DNA of 51,205 nucleotides from an uncultured Eubacteriales bacterium (GCA_902787375.1 CADAGD010000003.1:1-51205); one strand, 5' to 3'; counted from the stretch's first letter, positions 1 to 9,246 are shown. Notes: generated by a model not told the origin, from the sequence alone. Numbers and translations: made by a program.

Positions 1-132
1 ATAGGCAGGCTGACGCATAAGGAGGTCAAGCGAATCGAACGGTGGATGAACGATTATCCTCGCGCCATCCTTGGCGGTCTTTCCGCGAAAATGGCGGTTT
101 TTGCCCTCGGTCACGAACCGGTGATTGCTTGA
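1..132 (+). CDS. Transposase C-terminal end (partial, IS30-like)
   Basis: Frame 1 is open from the window edge to TGA at 130-132 and gives 43 residues containing RIERWMNDYPRAILGG. A helix ending in W-(M/I)-N-x-YPR-x-(I/L)-L-G is typical of the C-terminus of IS30-family transposases, where it precedes the last residues of the DDE domain. The 5' part lies outside the window. The following 70 bases (133-202) are AT-rich, contain no gene, and may include the element's right terminal repeat, but no second copy is visible to confirm it. The IS30 assignment is an inference from one short motif; another transposase family is possible. Confidence 0.45.
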   Translation: MGRLTHKEVKRIERWMNDYPRAILGGLSAKMAVFALGHEPVIA

Positions 133-202
133 TTGCTTTCTTTTGAAGGGTGGACATTTAAAGTTGCAATTTTCAAAGCATAACAACTAACAAAAAATAC
201 TG

Positions 203-231
203 TTGAAAAGTTCAATGATATGATGTATAAT
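203..231 (+). promoter_or_regulatory. Sigma-A promoter of the ABC/BY-kinase operon
   Basis: TTGAAA (203-208) and TATAAT (226-231) are separated by 17 bases. Transcription should begin near 238. That is after the first in-frame ATG at 220 and only a few bases before the ATG at 241, so the promoter decides against the longer reading frame and suggests a leaderless or nearly leaderless message. Confidence 0.75.
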
Positions 232-240
232 CAAAGTGGT

Positions 241-2028
241 ATGGAATCGGAAAAAGGTAAAAGGGAAGAGAGGGCTTTTTTTGAATCGCTGCATACGCTT
301 AGGGAAAGAAAGCGTAACGGAAGCATTCATGAGGTCATAGACGATTGGCGTTGGATATTCAAGTATACAATGCGCCATAAATGGGCTGTACTTTTTTACA
401 CCGTACTGGGAGTGCTGTCAACGACCATGACGCTTGTTGCGAGCGTTGCCGGAAAATATCTGATAGATATAATCACCGGCTATCAGACGGAAAAGCTTGG
501 AATGCTGATAGCCATAATGCTTGGAAGCGCGGGTTTCAGCCTGCTTTTCTCTAACATAATAAACAGGGTTTCAACCAAAATAGGTATAGACATCAACAAT
601 GATATTCAGGCGGACATATTTGACAGGATAATCGACGTTGACTGGAAGTCAATAAACGAATACTCAAGCGGCGATTTGCTGAACCGATTTAACAGCGATG
701 TGAGTACGGTGAGCAAAAATGCCATAACATGGTTTCCGTCAATAATAATTGCGATTTACAACTTTATTGTTACGTTCGTACTGATATGGTACTACAACAG
801 GATAATGGCATGTCTGGCGTTTGCGAGCGCACCTGTGATGCTGCTGATGAGCAAATACTTCATTGGAAAGCAGAGGGACTATGCCCGCCGCGTCAAGGAG
901 ATGGGAAGCCGAATGATGGGCTTTGAGGTCGAAACCTTCTACAACTTCGATACCATAAAGTCCTTCGGCATTATGAAAAACTACGGCGAGAAGCTCAAAT
1001 CGTGGCAGCAGAGGTTCAAGAAGATAAGCCTTGAGTACAACATGTTCGTTATAAAGACCAATGTGTTCATGTCCATACTCGGCATGGTTGTGCAGTACGC
1101 GGCGTTCGGATATTGTCTCTTCCTTATGTGGGGACACAGCATCACATACGGAACTATGACGCTCTTTCTTGAACAGCGCGCGAGACTTTCAACGGCCTTC
1201 AGCAATCTTGTAAGCATAATTCCCAATTTTTTGACAAGCTCGGTTTCGGCGCACCGAATACGCGAGCTGACAGAGCTTCCGAAGGAGGTTCATATTCCCG
1301 AAAGCAAGGAGCTTATAGGCCTTGCCGAGCATGGAGTGGAAGTCTTTATGGACAATATAGACTTCGCGTATGTAGAGGGTAACAAGGTCATCTCCAATTC
1401 CTCGTTCAAGGCGTCGCCGGGTGAGATAATAGGCATTGTAGGGCCTTCGGGCGGCGGCAAGACCACAATGATTCGGTTAATGCTCGGTCTGATAAGACCC
1501 GAAAAAGGCGTCGCTGTAATGCGCGCGGACGGTGTTGAGGTCGAGATGAATGCCGACAGCCGAGGATTGTTCTCATATGTGCCTCAGGGCAATACCATAC
1601 TCTCAGGCACGGTTGCGGAAAATATGCGAATGGTAGCTCCGGATGCGACGGATGAACAGATAATAGAAGCCCTCAAGCTTGCTTGTGCATGGGATTTCAT
1701 CCAAAAACTGCCGGATACCATTAACAGCAGAGTCGGCGAAAGGGGACGCGGCTTCTCGGAAGGACAGGCTCAGCGTCTGGCGATAGCAAGGGCAATACTT
1801 CGTGACGCTCCGATACTGCTGTTCGATGAAGCGACTTCGGCTCTTGACGTTGCTACAGAACGCCGGGTGCTTCGCAATATAATGGGTCAAAAGCCGAATA
1901 AAACATGTATTGTCACAACGCACCGTCCAACGGTTCTGAACCTCTGTAAGAGGGTTTATGCTGTTAGTGACGGTATGGTCAGGGAAATGAGCGAGGAGGA
2001 ATCTTCCTCCATGGCGATGGATTTTTAA
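241..2028 (+). CDS. ABC transporter, fused permease and ATPase
   Basis: A half-transporter of the exporter type (about 595 residues): an N-terminal transmembrane domain of six predicted helices (about residues 35-320) followed by an ATPase domain. Visible motifs are Walker A GPSGGGKTT, a Q-loop at VPQGN, the signature FSEGQ (departing from LSGGQ at two positions), Walker B ILLFDEATSALD and the H-loop TTHRP. It should act as a homodimer or with an unseen partner, moving a lipid, peptide or glycan precursor across the membrane; the substrate cannot be read. An ATG at 220 would add seven residues but lies inside the promoter, so 241 is preferred even though no good Shine-Dalgarno precedes it. 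It is the first gene of a unit with an Ig-like secreted protein and two polysaccharide tyrosine kinases, which suggests an envelope glycan role. Confidence 0.85.
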   Translation: MESEKGKREERAFFESLHTLRERKRNGSIHEVIDDWRWIFKYTMRHKWAVLFYTVLGVLSTTMTLVASVAGKYLIDIITGYQTEKLGMLIAIMLGSAGFSLLFSNIINRVSTKIGIDINNDIQADIFDRIIDVDWKSINEYSSGDLLNRFNSDVSTVSKNAITWFPSIIIAIYNFIVTFVLIWYYNRIMACLAFASAPVMLLMSKYFIGKQRDYARRVKEMGSRMMGFEVETFYNFDTIKSFGIMKNYGEKLKSWQQRFKKISLEYNMFVIKTNVFMSILGMVVQYAAFGYCLFLMWGHSITYGTMTLFLEQRARLSTAFSNLVSIIPNFLTSSVSAHRIRELTELPKEVHIPESKELIGLAEHGVEVFMDNIDFAYVEGNKVISNSSFKASPGEIIGIVGPSGGGKTTMIRLMLGLIRPEKGVAVMRADGVEVEMNADSRGLFSYVPQGNTILSGTVAENMRMVAPDATDEQIIEALKLACAWDFIQKLPDTINSRVGERGRGFSEGQAQRLAIARAILRDAPILLFDEATSALDVATERRVLRNIMGQKPNKTCIVTTHRPTVLNLCKRVYAVSDGMVREMSEEESSSMAMDF

Positions 2029-2118
2029 AAGATTATATTCATTTGAGTTTGGAAAGATATAATCCGGGCTGCCAATATAAATCCGCAGGCGGGCTCAGGA
2101 TGGGAGGAGTTTTTATAA

Positions 2119-2979
2119 ATGAGAATTGTCAGAATAATAATGGTGGTATTCTCAATACTGGCGGCATTCGTGTTCGGCTATACTTTATATAACAGAAGGG
2201 TCGTGGACGATAAGGAAGCGCCTGTCATAACCGCGGATGCCGACAGCTTGATGGTCAGTATAACGGCAACGGATGAGGAGCTTTTAAAGGGTATGAAGGC
2301 CAATGATAATCTGGATGGCGATATTACCAATACGCTCGTCGTGCTGTCAAAGAGCAAGTTTATATCCAAGGGAGTGCTGCACGCCAACTATGCCGCCTTT
2401 GACAGCAGCAAGAATGTCGGCACATACACGCGCGAGATAACCTACGTCGATTATGTTTCCCCGCGTTTCAGCATTTCAAGTCCGCTCAGGTTTGACAGCT
2501 CCCAGACAAACCGCGATTTTTTAAAGAGTATCAGGGCGACCGATTGCCTTGACGGAGATATTACAAGACAGATAAAGCTGAGCTATGGCAATACTACTGC
2601 TGTGAGCGCCAACTCCTCCGTCAGGGAGTTTAAGGTACAGGTTACCAATTCATGCGGCGATACATCGGAGTTAGAGCTTACCGCGAGCATTGAGGCTTAC
2701 GATGATTATGCAAATCCCGCGCCCGCTCTCAGGGATTATGTGATATATGTACCGCGCGGCGGAGTGCTGGATCTGAGGTCGAATATAATCGGCGTATGGT
2801 CGGCGGGCAAGGTCAAGAGCTTTGATGATTATAAGCTGAGCATGATGCGCGATGTTACAATATCAAACAACGGTCTTAATCTTAAAACTCCCGGCATTTA
2901 TACCGTAGAGTACAAGCTGCATGACGAGCTTGGCGCTGCATTGGGAACGGCCGAGCTGATAGTGGTAGTGGAAGAATGA
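2119..2979 (+). CDS. Membrane-anchored cadherin/Ig-like (DUF5011-type) protein
   Basis: 286 residues. Residues 5-24 form one hydrophobic helix (signal anchor) and the rest is predicted outside the cell. Two domains of the DUF5011/HYR kind are recognisable by the phrases NDNLDGDIT (about residue 65) and TDCLDGDIT (about residue 140), the aspartate-rich motif typical of these beta-sandwich repeats. A third, more diverged beta-rich stretch follows. The start has a strong GGGAGGAG upstream. It sits 90 bases after the ABC transporter and 55 bases before the first BY-kinase, so it is likely co-transcribed and could act outside the cell in the same polysaccharide export process. That function is inference; such domains usually mediate adhesion or assembly. 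Confidence 0.7.
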   Translation: MRIVRIIMVVFSILAAFVFGYTLYNRRVVDDKEAPVITADADSLMVSITATDEELLKGMKANDNLDGDITNTLVVLSKSKFISKGVLHANYAAFDSSKNVGTYTREITYVDYVSPRFSISSPLRFDSSQTNRDFLKSIRATDCLDGDITRQIKLSYGNTTAVSANSSVREFKVQVTNSCGDTSELELTASIEAYDDYANPAPALRDYVIYVPRGGVLDLRSNIIGVWSAGKVKSFDDYKLSMMRDVTISNNGLNLKTPGIYTVEYKLHDELGAALGTAELIVVVEE

Positions 2980-3034
2980 TTTAAGGCGGAACATATGGTT
3001 CTGAACAGTCAAGAAAGCGGTGAGGAGCATCGGA

Positions 3035-4564
3035 ATGGATAATAAGAACGATAACACATTCAGTTTTGAAAGGATAGACCTTTACAGCGTATTAAGGGAT
3101 GTATTGCGCAATCTCTGGGCAATACTGCTCTTTGCTGTTGCCGCCGGAATGGTGATGAATGTAATCACCCATTATCGGATGGAGAACACATATACTTCCA
3201 AGACCATCTATCTTGTCAATCCGAGAAGCTTTGGAAGCAGTACGGGAAACGTAGTTATTGACTCCAAAACTATTGAAAATTACACGAATGTGCTGGAAAG
3301 CGATTTGCTGAAGAACAGGGTTTGTAAGGAGCTTGGAGTAAAGAGCTTCGAATCGAAGATAGCCACAAGTCTTGTAGATGACACCAATCTCATATCGCTG
3401 AGCGTTACGTCGGATTCCCCGTGGAACACATACAGAACCATAAGGGCGATAATGAAAAACATGAACGAGCTGGCGGATAATGTATCCCCGGACATGGTGC
3501 TGGATGTTTTGCAGGAGCCGGATATACCCAAGATGGCTGATGTCGTCAGTTCCCCGCGCCGCCAAATGATACTCGTATCGGCTGTGGCGTTTATTGCCGG
3601 CTGCGCGATATTCGCGTTCCTGTCGGTTATAAAGAACACCATAAGGAGCGAGGAGGAGCTGGAGGAGAAGCTGGACGCCAAATCCATAGGAGTCATGTAC
3701 TACTATAAGAGCAGAAAGTCCAAAAAGAAAACCAAGGGCAAGCTTCTTATATCCGAGCCGTCAATGGGGTTTGAGTTTGTTGAGAGCTTTAAGAAGATTG
3801 CGACGCATATATCCTCCCAAGCCCGTAAGAACAGGGCAAAGATTATAATGGTCACAAGCGTCATGGAGCATGAGGGCAAGTCAACGGTATCCTCAAATAT
3901 AGCCCTCTCCCTTGCGAGGCAGTCCAACAGGGTGCTGCTGATAGACGGAGACCTTCGCAGACCGACCCTGAACACTTTGTTCCTCGATAAAAACGAAGGA
4001 ATCAGTACGGGACTTGTTGACGTCGTTCTGGACGGGAAAAGCCTAATGGATGCGGTAATGTATGACGAGAAGAGAAAGCTGTTCCTGTTGCTTAATGAGC
4101 ATAATTATCGGAATTCGACGGATATCACTTCATCTTCAAATATGGAGAATATGCTTTCGGAGGCAAGAGAACAGTTCGAATATATCGTAATAGACACGCC
4201 TCCCATGTCGCTTATGGCGGACGCGGAGTCGCTTGCCAATTATTCGGATATCAGCCTGCTCGTTGTCGGATATGATACTGTGCTTGCGCAGGATTTAAAC
4301 GATGCTATAGATACATTGAGAGCGTGCAGGGCGGAGTTCATAGGCTGTGTGCTGAACCAGGTCAAGACGCTTCCCGTAGAGAGAAGAACCGTTGTCGGAT
4401 ACGGAGGCTACGGCAGGTACGGCAGATACAGCCGGTACGGAAAATACGGCAAGTATGGTAAGTACGGAAAATACGGAAGATATGGCAACTATGGCAATTA
4501 CGGTGCTTACGGGTATTATGGTCATTACAGCAATAAAAGCGAGAATGAAGAAAAAACTGAATGA
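3035..4564 (+). CDS. Wzz/BY-kinase fusion, polysaccharide tyrosine autokinase 1
   Basis: About 509 residues. A Wzz-type chain-length domain with two membrane segments (about 25-45 and 178-198) is fused to a cytoplasmic bacterial tyrosine kinase. Kinase motifs: Walker A with EGKST (about 279-283), Walker A' LLIDGDLRRP (about 300-309), Walker B YIVIDTPP (about 383-390). The C-terminus (about 455-498) carries 16 tyrosines in [G/S]-x-Y triplets, the cluster that is autophosphorylated in trans in Wzc-like proteins; most family members have four to seven. The start at 3035 is chosen because GAGGAG lies seven bases upstream; a GTG at 3020 overlaps that site. Most Firmicutes split this protein into a membrane adaptor and a kinase (CapA/CapB), so the fused form is notable. 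It overlaps or abuts a second, related kinase. No cognate phosphatase is seen in the window. Confidence 0.88.
   Translation: MDNKNDNTFSFERIDLYSVLRDVLRNLWAILLFAVAAGMVMNVITHYRMENTYTSKTIYLVNPRSFGSSTGNVVIDSKTIENYTNVLESDLLKNRVCKELGVKSFESKIATSLVDDTNLISLSVTSDSPWNTYRTIRAIMKNMNELADNVSPDMVLDVLQEPDIPKMADVVSSPRRQMILVSAVAFIAGCAIFAFLSVIKNTIRSEEELEEKLDAKSIGVMYYYKSRKSKKKTKGKLLISEPSMGFEFVESFKKIATHISSQARKNRAKIIMVTSVMEHEGKSTVSSNIALSLARQSNRVLLIDGDLRRPTLNTLFLDKNEGISTGLVDVVLDGKSLMDAVMYDEKRKLFLLLNEHNYRNSTDITSSSNMENMLSEAREQFEYIVIDTPPMSLMADAESLANYSDISLLVVGYDTVLAQDLNDAIDTLRACRAEFIGCVLNQVKTLPVERRTVVGYGGYGRYGRYSRYGKYGKYGKYGKYGRYGNYGNYGAYGYYGHYSNKSENEEKTE
4397..4530 (+). repeat. Short tandem coding repeat for the tyrosine tail
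   Basis: About 14 consecutive degenerate 9-base units of the form (G/S)GN-NNN-TA(C/T), encoding Gly-x-Tyr. The units differ in third positions (tac/tat, ggc/ggt/gga), so the array is held mainly at the protein level and is not a recent DNA expansion throughout. The nearly identical middle units (encoding GKYGKYGKYGKYG) could still slip. Confidence 0.6.
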
Positions 4565-4572
4565 GGGATGAT

Positions 4573-6036
4573 ATGAGCGAAAACAAATCAAACACCAATC
4601 AGGAAGTCAAAGAGATAGATCTTCTTGCGTTACTGAATGACTCTATCCACAGCCTTAAAAGACTTTGGTGGGTCGTTATCCTGTGTGTGATTGCCGGGGG
4701 ACTGGTGTCATTTTTCAGCGTTAATCTCAGGTTTTCCCCGAAATACGTCGCCGAGGGCTCCGTTGAGGTAACAGCGGAGGGCGGAAGCGTCAGCGGCAAT
4801 CGGAGCACGGCAAAGCAGATGAGCCTGATATTCCCCTATATTTTAAGCAGCAGCTCGCTTTCGGATATAATAGCTTCCGAAATAGGAACGACAAGGGTGC
4901 CGGGTTCCATCAGTACATCGTATATAGACGGAACCAATGTCCTATCATTCAAGGTGACGTCGGGCAATGCGGAGCAGGCATATGAAGTGCTTAAATCGGT
5001 TATAAAGAATTATCCCGACGCCGCAAGATATGTGGTAGGGCAGGTGCAGTTCGAAGTTCTTTATGACAGCGGCGTACCGGTCGATTCCGGCAAGACCTCG
5101 GCGGTCAGGGGTTCGTTGAGAAACGGCTTGCTCTTAGGTCTTATCATCGGTTTGGCAATAGTGCTTTTAAGGGCATTTACTATCCGTACGGTTCGCAGCG
5201 AGAACGAGCTTAGGGCATTGGTCAATGTGCCGTTTCTCGGCAATCTTCCGATATGCCAAAAGAAGGAAAGACGCTCAAACAAGCATGAGGAGATCAACAT
5301 ACTCTTTGACGCCAACCGCGAAAGCTACACAGAGGCAATGCGCCTGATAAGAACGAGAATCGACCGAAAGCTGGATGGCAAAAAGGTACTCATGGTAACA
5401 AGCTCCGTAGCCGGCGAGGGAAAATCGACCGTAGCGGCAAACCTTGCGGTATCAATGGCGTTGAAGGGCAAGTCGGTCATACTTGTCGATTGCGATCTTC
5501 GCAATCCATCTACCGGAAAGATATTCAATATAACGGGAAGCTATCCGGGACTGGCGGCGGTTCTGGACGGAAGCGTAAAGCTGAACGACGCGCTTGTTGA
5601 AGTCGTCAAGGACGGCAAACCCACGGGGCTGAGGATACTTCCCGGAGCTGACAAGCAAACGAACAGTATTGAGATACTCGGAAGCGAGGCAATGCACAGG
5701 GTAATAGACGAGCTGCGCGGATATGCTGATATTATTATACTTGATACGCCGCCGTCCGCGGTACTGGTTGACGCTATGATGATGACAAAGCATGTCGATG
5801 GTGTAGCGTATGTAGTAATGAGCGATTACGCACGCCGCAGATACATTGTCGATGGCATTGAGGAATTGACGAGCATTGAAGCAAACCTGCTGGGCTGCAT
5901 ATTGAACGGAAGCGGCGCAGGATCGGGCGGATACGGCTATTATGGCCGCTATGGACACTATGGCCGTTACGGATACTATGGCTATGGACATTACAGCTCA
6001 TATTACGGGAAAACAAAATCGAAAAAGAAAAAGTGA
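4573..6036 (+). CDS. Wzz/BY-kinase fusion, polysaccharide tyrosine autokinase 2
   Basis: About 487 residues with the same architecture as the gene before it: a membrane segment near residue 27, a second near 195, then a kinase domain with Walker A EGKSTVAANLA, Walker A' ILVDCDLRNP and Walker B IIILDTPPS, and a tail with 12 tyrosines followed by a lysine-rich end (KTKSKKKK). An ATG at 4561 overlaps the upstream stop (ATGA). The ATG at 4573 has AGGG five bases before it and is preferred; both imply translational coupling. Sequence divergence from kinase 1 in the Wzz domain is large, so this is an old duplication or a heteromeric pair, not a recent copy. The two may transphosphorylate each other and control glycan chain length; that is inference from the family. 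Confidence 0.87.
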   Translation: MSENKSNTNQEVKEIDLLALLNDSIHSLKRLWWVVILCVIAGGLVSFFSVNLRFSPKYVAEGSVEVTAEGGSVSGNRSTAKQMSLIFPYILSSSSLSDIIASEIGTTRVPGSISTSYIDGTNVLSFKVTSGNAEQAYEVLKSVIKNYPDAARYVVGQVQFEVLYDSGVPVDSGKTSAVRGSLRNGLLLGLIIGLAIVLLRAFTIRTVRSENELRALVNVPFLGNLPICQKKERRSNKHEEINILFDANRESYTEAMRLIRTRIDRKLDGKKVLMVTSSVAGEGKSTVAANLAVSMALKGKSVILVDCDLRNPSTGKIFNITGSYPGLAAVLDGSVKLNDALVEVVKDGKPTGLRILPGADKQTNSIEILGSEAMHRVIDELRGYADIIILDTPPSAVLVDAMMMTKHVDGVAYVVMSDYARRRYIVDGIEELTSIEANLLGCILNGSGAGSGGYGYYGRYGHYGRYGYYGYGHYSSYYGKTKSKKKK

Positions 6037-6042
6037 ACAAAT

Positions 6043-6073
6043 GGGGGCCTGTTAAGCTGGGGCCCCTATTTTT
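6043..6073 (+). terminator. Rho-independent terminator of the BY-kinase operon
   Basis: GGGGCC (6044-6049) pairs with GGCCCC (6061-6066) around an 11-base loop and is followed by TATTTTTATC. Confidence 0.85.
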
Positions 6074-6077
6074 ATCA

Positions 6078-6106
6078 TTGCGTTAACTGCGTCAATGAGA
6101 TATAAT
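6078..6106 (+). promoter_or_regulatory. Sigma-A promoter of the tilS-hpt operon
   Basis: TTGCGT (6078-6083) and TATAAT (6101-6106) with a 17-base spacer, just after the preceding terminator and about 75 bases before tilS. Confidence 0.7.
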
Positions 6107-6181
6107 AGTATAAGCTTATCAGGCGCATGAACGGTATCCGTTGATAAACTGAAAGAACAAGCATGGGAAAGGAGCTTTAAT

Positions 6182-7630
6182 ATGGACGAATATGATATGA
6201 ATGCGATGTTCATAGCCGGGAACGCAGAGGAAAAAGAATCCGAACCGGATATGGATGAAGTTTATGAGCTTCCTGAAAGGGTCGAGGAGTACATAGCGGA
6301 AAACGGACTTATCGACCGCAATGATGTGGTGCTGGTTGGGCTTTCGGGCGGAGCGGATTCGGTTGCGCTTTTAACGATACTGTGCAGATTGGCACCAAAG
6401 TACGGCTGGGTCATACGAGCAGCGCATTTCAACCATGGAATTAGGGGGGTCGGAGCGGAGGAGGATGAGCTTTTCTGCCGGAATCTCTGTGAGGAGATGG
6501 GGGTGAAGCTGTATACGGAAACTGCGGATGTGCCGCTTTACGCAAGGGAGAACGGACTGTCAATAGAAACTGCGGGCAGGATACTGCGCTATGGGTTCTT
6601 TGATCGCATTGTTGAGAGGACGGGCTGCAGCCTTGTGGCGACGGCACATCACATGGACGACAATGCCGAATCAATAATGCTCCATCTTATAAGAGGAAGC
6701 GGACTGTCCGGGCTTACGGGCATGAAGCCAAAGAGGGATAATCTCATTCGTCCGCTGCTTGGAGTGCGCAGAATGGAGCTGGAGGCGTTCCTTGAAGTCG
6801 AGGGGATGCTTTACCGCACGGATGAAACCAACCTGATACCGGAGGGTTCGAGAAACAGAGTGCGTCTTGACATAGTCCCCTATCTTGAGAAGCATATCAA
6901 TTCAGCCATAGTTCCGACGCTGTGCAGTATGGCGGAGCTTTTAAACAAGGACGAAGCCTATCTCTCGGAGGTAGCCGAGAGGGAGTATAACGCGGCGAAG
7001 CGTGACGGAGGAATTGTGCGTGAGCAGGTAGCCAAGCTGCCATATCCCATAAAGACGAGAGTCGTAAGAATGGCACTTGCCGACGCCGGTGCTGTGGTTG
7101 ACATAACGCGCGTCCACATAGAAGCGGTATTGGAGCTGCTCGAAGCAAGGACGGGAGCAAAGCTCATGCTTCCGAGAGTCGAGGCATGGACGAGCTATGA
7201 TCTCATCAAGTTCGGCAGACCGTCAAGCGTTGAGGCATTCGAGATACCGCTCAGGGAAGGACTTGTCGAAACGCCTCTCGGTCTGTTCAATATAAGGATT
7301 ATGGACGGTACGGGAAGCTTTGAAAAGAATCCCTGCATCGCATTCCTTGATGTCGAAAAGATAAAATCGCTGAACGAGGCACCGGTCATAAGGACTCGGC
7401 GTGAGGGCGACAGGTTCCATCCCGTCGGCGCACCGGGAAAACGCAAGCTAAAGGATTACCTTATAGGCAGAAAGATCGAGCGGCTTGAGCGCGATGAGAT
7501 TCCGCTTATAGCATGTGGAAACGAGGTGCTTTTTGTGGCAGGATACGGAGCCTCCGAGGTGACAAAGGTTGACGAAGGAACCGTAAGGATGCTCAAGGCG
7601 GAATATCTGGGACAGTTGGGAAACGATTGA
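6182..7630 (+). CDS. tilS: tRNA(Ile)-lysidine synthase
   Basis: 482 residues. It adds lysine to C34 of tRNA-Ile(CAU), switching its reading from AUG to AUA; essential in most bacteria. The N-type ATP-pyrophosphatase P-loop SGGADS is at about residue 55, after a 45-residue N-terminal extension rich in acidic residues that is longer than in most homologues. Further core features are the AAHFNHGIRG stretch (about 80-89) and TAHHMDDNAES. The C-terminal TilS domain has TRREGDRFHP and KLKDYLIGRKI. AAAGGAG precedes the ATG. It heads an operon with hpt, a pairing conserved in Firmicutes. Confidence 0.95.
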   Translation: MDEYDMNAMFIAGNAEEKESEPDMDEVYELPERVEEYIAENGLIDRNDVVLVGLSGGADSVALLTILCRLAPKYGWVIRAAHFNHGIRGVGAEEDELFCRNLCEEMGVKLYTETADVPLYARENGLSIETAGRILRYGFFDRIVERTGCSLVATAHHMDDNAESIMLHLIRGSGLSGLTGMKPKRDNLIRPLLGVRRMELEAFLEVEGMLYRTDETNLIPEGSRNRVRLDIVPYLEKHINSAIVPTLCSMAELLNKDEAYLSEVAEREYNAAKRDGGIVREQVAKLPYPIKTRVVRMALADAGAVVDITRVHIEAVLELLEARTGAKLMLPRVEAWTSYDLIKFGRPSSVEAFEIPLREGLVETPLGLFNIRIMDGTGSFEKNPCIAFLDVEKIKSLNEAPVIRTRREGDRFHPVGAPGKRKLKDYLIGRKIERLERDEIPLIACGNEVLFVAGYGASEVTKVDEGTVRMLKAEYLGQLGND

Positions 7631-7651
7631 TTGATTTCACAGGAGATTATA

Positions 7652-8215
7652 ATGTTAAGAAAAATGGGTTTTGAAAATGATATTAAGGAGGTTCTCCTCA
7701 GCGAGGAGGATATAAGGGCAAAGGTGCGCGAGATCGCGCAGCGCATAACAAGCGATTATAAGGGTAAGAATCCGCTTATGATCTGCATATTGAGGGGCGC
7801 CGTACCGTTCTTTGTCGATCTTTGCAAATGCGTTGAGGACTATCTTGAGATGGACTTTATGCAGGTATCAAGCTATGAGGACGGAATGAAATCCAATGGC
7901 ATAGTCAGAATAAAGAAGGACATAGATAAGAGCATAGAGGGTCGGCATGTAATAATAGTTGATGATATAATGGATTCTGGCAACACGCTGAACCATCTGA
8001 CGAAGCTTCTCAAAACGAGGAATCCCGCATCGCTGAAAATAGTATGCCTGCTCGACAAGCCAAAGAGGAGAACCTGTGACATAACGCCCGATTATTATGG
8101 ATTCATCGTTCCCGATGAGTTCGTCGTCGGCTATGGTCTTGACTATGCGGATGCGTATCGCAATCTGCCATATATAGGAATATTAAAACCGGAGGTATAT
8201 TCAGATGAAAAATAA
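7652..8215 (+). CDS. hpt: Hypoxanthine phosphoribosyltransferase
   Basis: 187 residues. It salvages hypoxanthine and guanine with PRPP to IMP and GMP. The PRPP-binding loop VIIVDDIMDSGNTL is at about 95-108, preceded by the ILRGAVPF loop, and followed by the base-binding LDKPKRR and DYYGFIVPDEFVVGYGLDY stretch typical of bacterial HPRT. The start at 7652 has AGGAG seven bases upstream; an in-frame TTG at 7631 abuts the tilS stop but has no such site. The 3' end overlaps galE by 11 bases. Confidence 0.95.
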   Translation: MLRKMGFENDIKEVLLSEEDIRAKVREIAQRITSDYKGKNPLMICILRGAVPFFVDLCKCVEDYLEMDFMQVSSYEDGMKSNGIVRIKKDIDKSIEGRHVIIVDDIMDSGNTLNHLTKLLKTRNPASLKIVCLLDKPKRRTCDITPDYYGFIVPDEFVVGYGLDYADAYRNLPYIGILKPEVYSDEK

Positions 8216-9233
8216 ACTGCGCGTACTGCTCACCGGAGGCTGCGGATATATAGGCTCACATACTGCTGTTGAACTTATGAGGGTGGGGCATGAGGTCGTC
8301 ATAGCCGATAACCTTGCCAACTCCTGCATGAGCGTTCTGCCGAGGATAGAGGAGCTGGGGGGCAAAAAGGTTGCCTTCTACAATATAGACGTCTGTGACA
8401 GCGAAAAGCTGGACAGCCTTTTCAGCGTGGAGCATATTGATGCCGTGATACATTTTGCCGGGCTGAAATGTGTGCCGGAATCAGTTGAAAAGCCCGTGCT
8501 GTATTACAGGAACAATCTGACTTCCACGATGAATCTGCTGGAAACCATGATAAAGCATGGTGTGAACCATATAGTTTTCAGCTCATCCGCAACCGTTTAC
8601 GGCGAGTCTGACATAATGCCGCTCAGAGAAGATATGCCCACCGGCAACTGCACCAATCCGTATGGCATGACAAAGCATATGTCGGAGGTCATAATAAGGG
8701 ATACGGCGAAGGCTAATAAGAGCATTGGAGCGGTTCTGCTGAGGTACTTCAATCCGATAGGCGCGGATGAGAGCGGAAGGATTGGCGAAGACCCGCTTGG
8801 CATCCCAAACAATCTGCTTCCTTACGTCGCTCAGTTCGCCACCGGAAGGCGCGAAAAGCTGTTTGTAAACGGCAATGATTACCCGACCGAGGACGGAACC
8901 TGCGTCAGGGACTTCATCCATGTTACAGACCTTGCCATTGCCCATATAAAAGCGCTTGATTTTATCGTCGGCAAATCCGGCTGTGAGGTGTTCAATGTGG
9001 GAACCGGCAATGGATACAGCGTTTTGCAGGTGATTGAGGCGTTCTCCGAGGCGTGCGGAAAGGAGCTTAAATATGAGTTTGCTCCAAGACGCGCCGGCGA
9101 TATTCCCACATGCTATGCCGACCCCGGCAAAGCGGAGAAGCTTCTCGGCTGGAAGGCGGAACGCGATATAAGGAAAATGTGCGAGGATACATGGAGATGG
9201 CAGTCAAATAATCCGATGGGATATGAAAAATAG
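8205..9233 (+). CDS. galE: UDP-glucose 4-epimerase
   Basis: 342 residues, a full-length extended short-chain dehydrogenase. NAD-binding motif TGGCGYIGSH is at the N-terminus, SSSATVYG holds the catalytic Ser/Thr region, and NPYGMTK provides the Tyr-x3-Lys pair. It interconverts UDP-glucose and UDP-galactose and could feed the envelope glycans made with the kinase operon upstream. The start has GGAGG eight bases upstream inside hpt, so translation is probably coupled. UDP-GlcNAc epimerase activity is also possible for such enzymes. Confidence 0.93.
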   Translation: MKNKLRVLLTGGCGYIGSHTAVELMRVGHEVVIADNLANSCMSVLPRIEELGGKKVAFYNIDVCDSEKLDSLFSVEHIDAVIHFAGLKCVPESVEKPVLYYRNNLTSTMNLLETMIKHGVNHIVFSSSATVYGESDIMPLREDMPTGNCTNPYGMTKHMSEVIIRDTAKANKSIGAVLLRYFNPIGADESGRIGEDPLGIPNNLLPYVAQFATGRREKLFVNGNDYPTEDGTCVRDFIHVTDLAIAHIKALDFIVGKSGCEVFNVGTGNGYSVLQVIEAFSEACGKELKYEFAPRRAGDIPTCYADPGKAEKLLGWKAERDIRKMCEDTWRWQSNNPMGYEK

Positions 9234-9246
9234 TTTGAGGTTTTAA

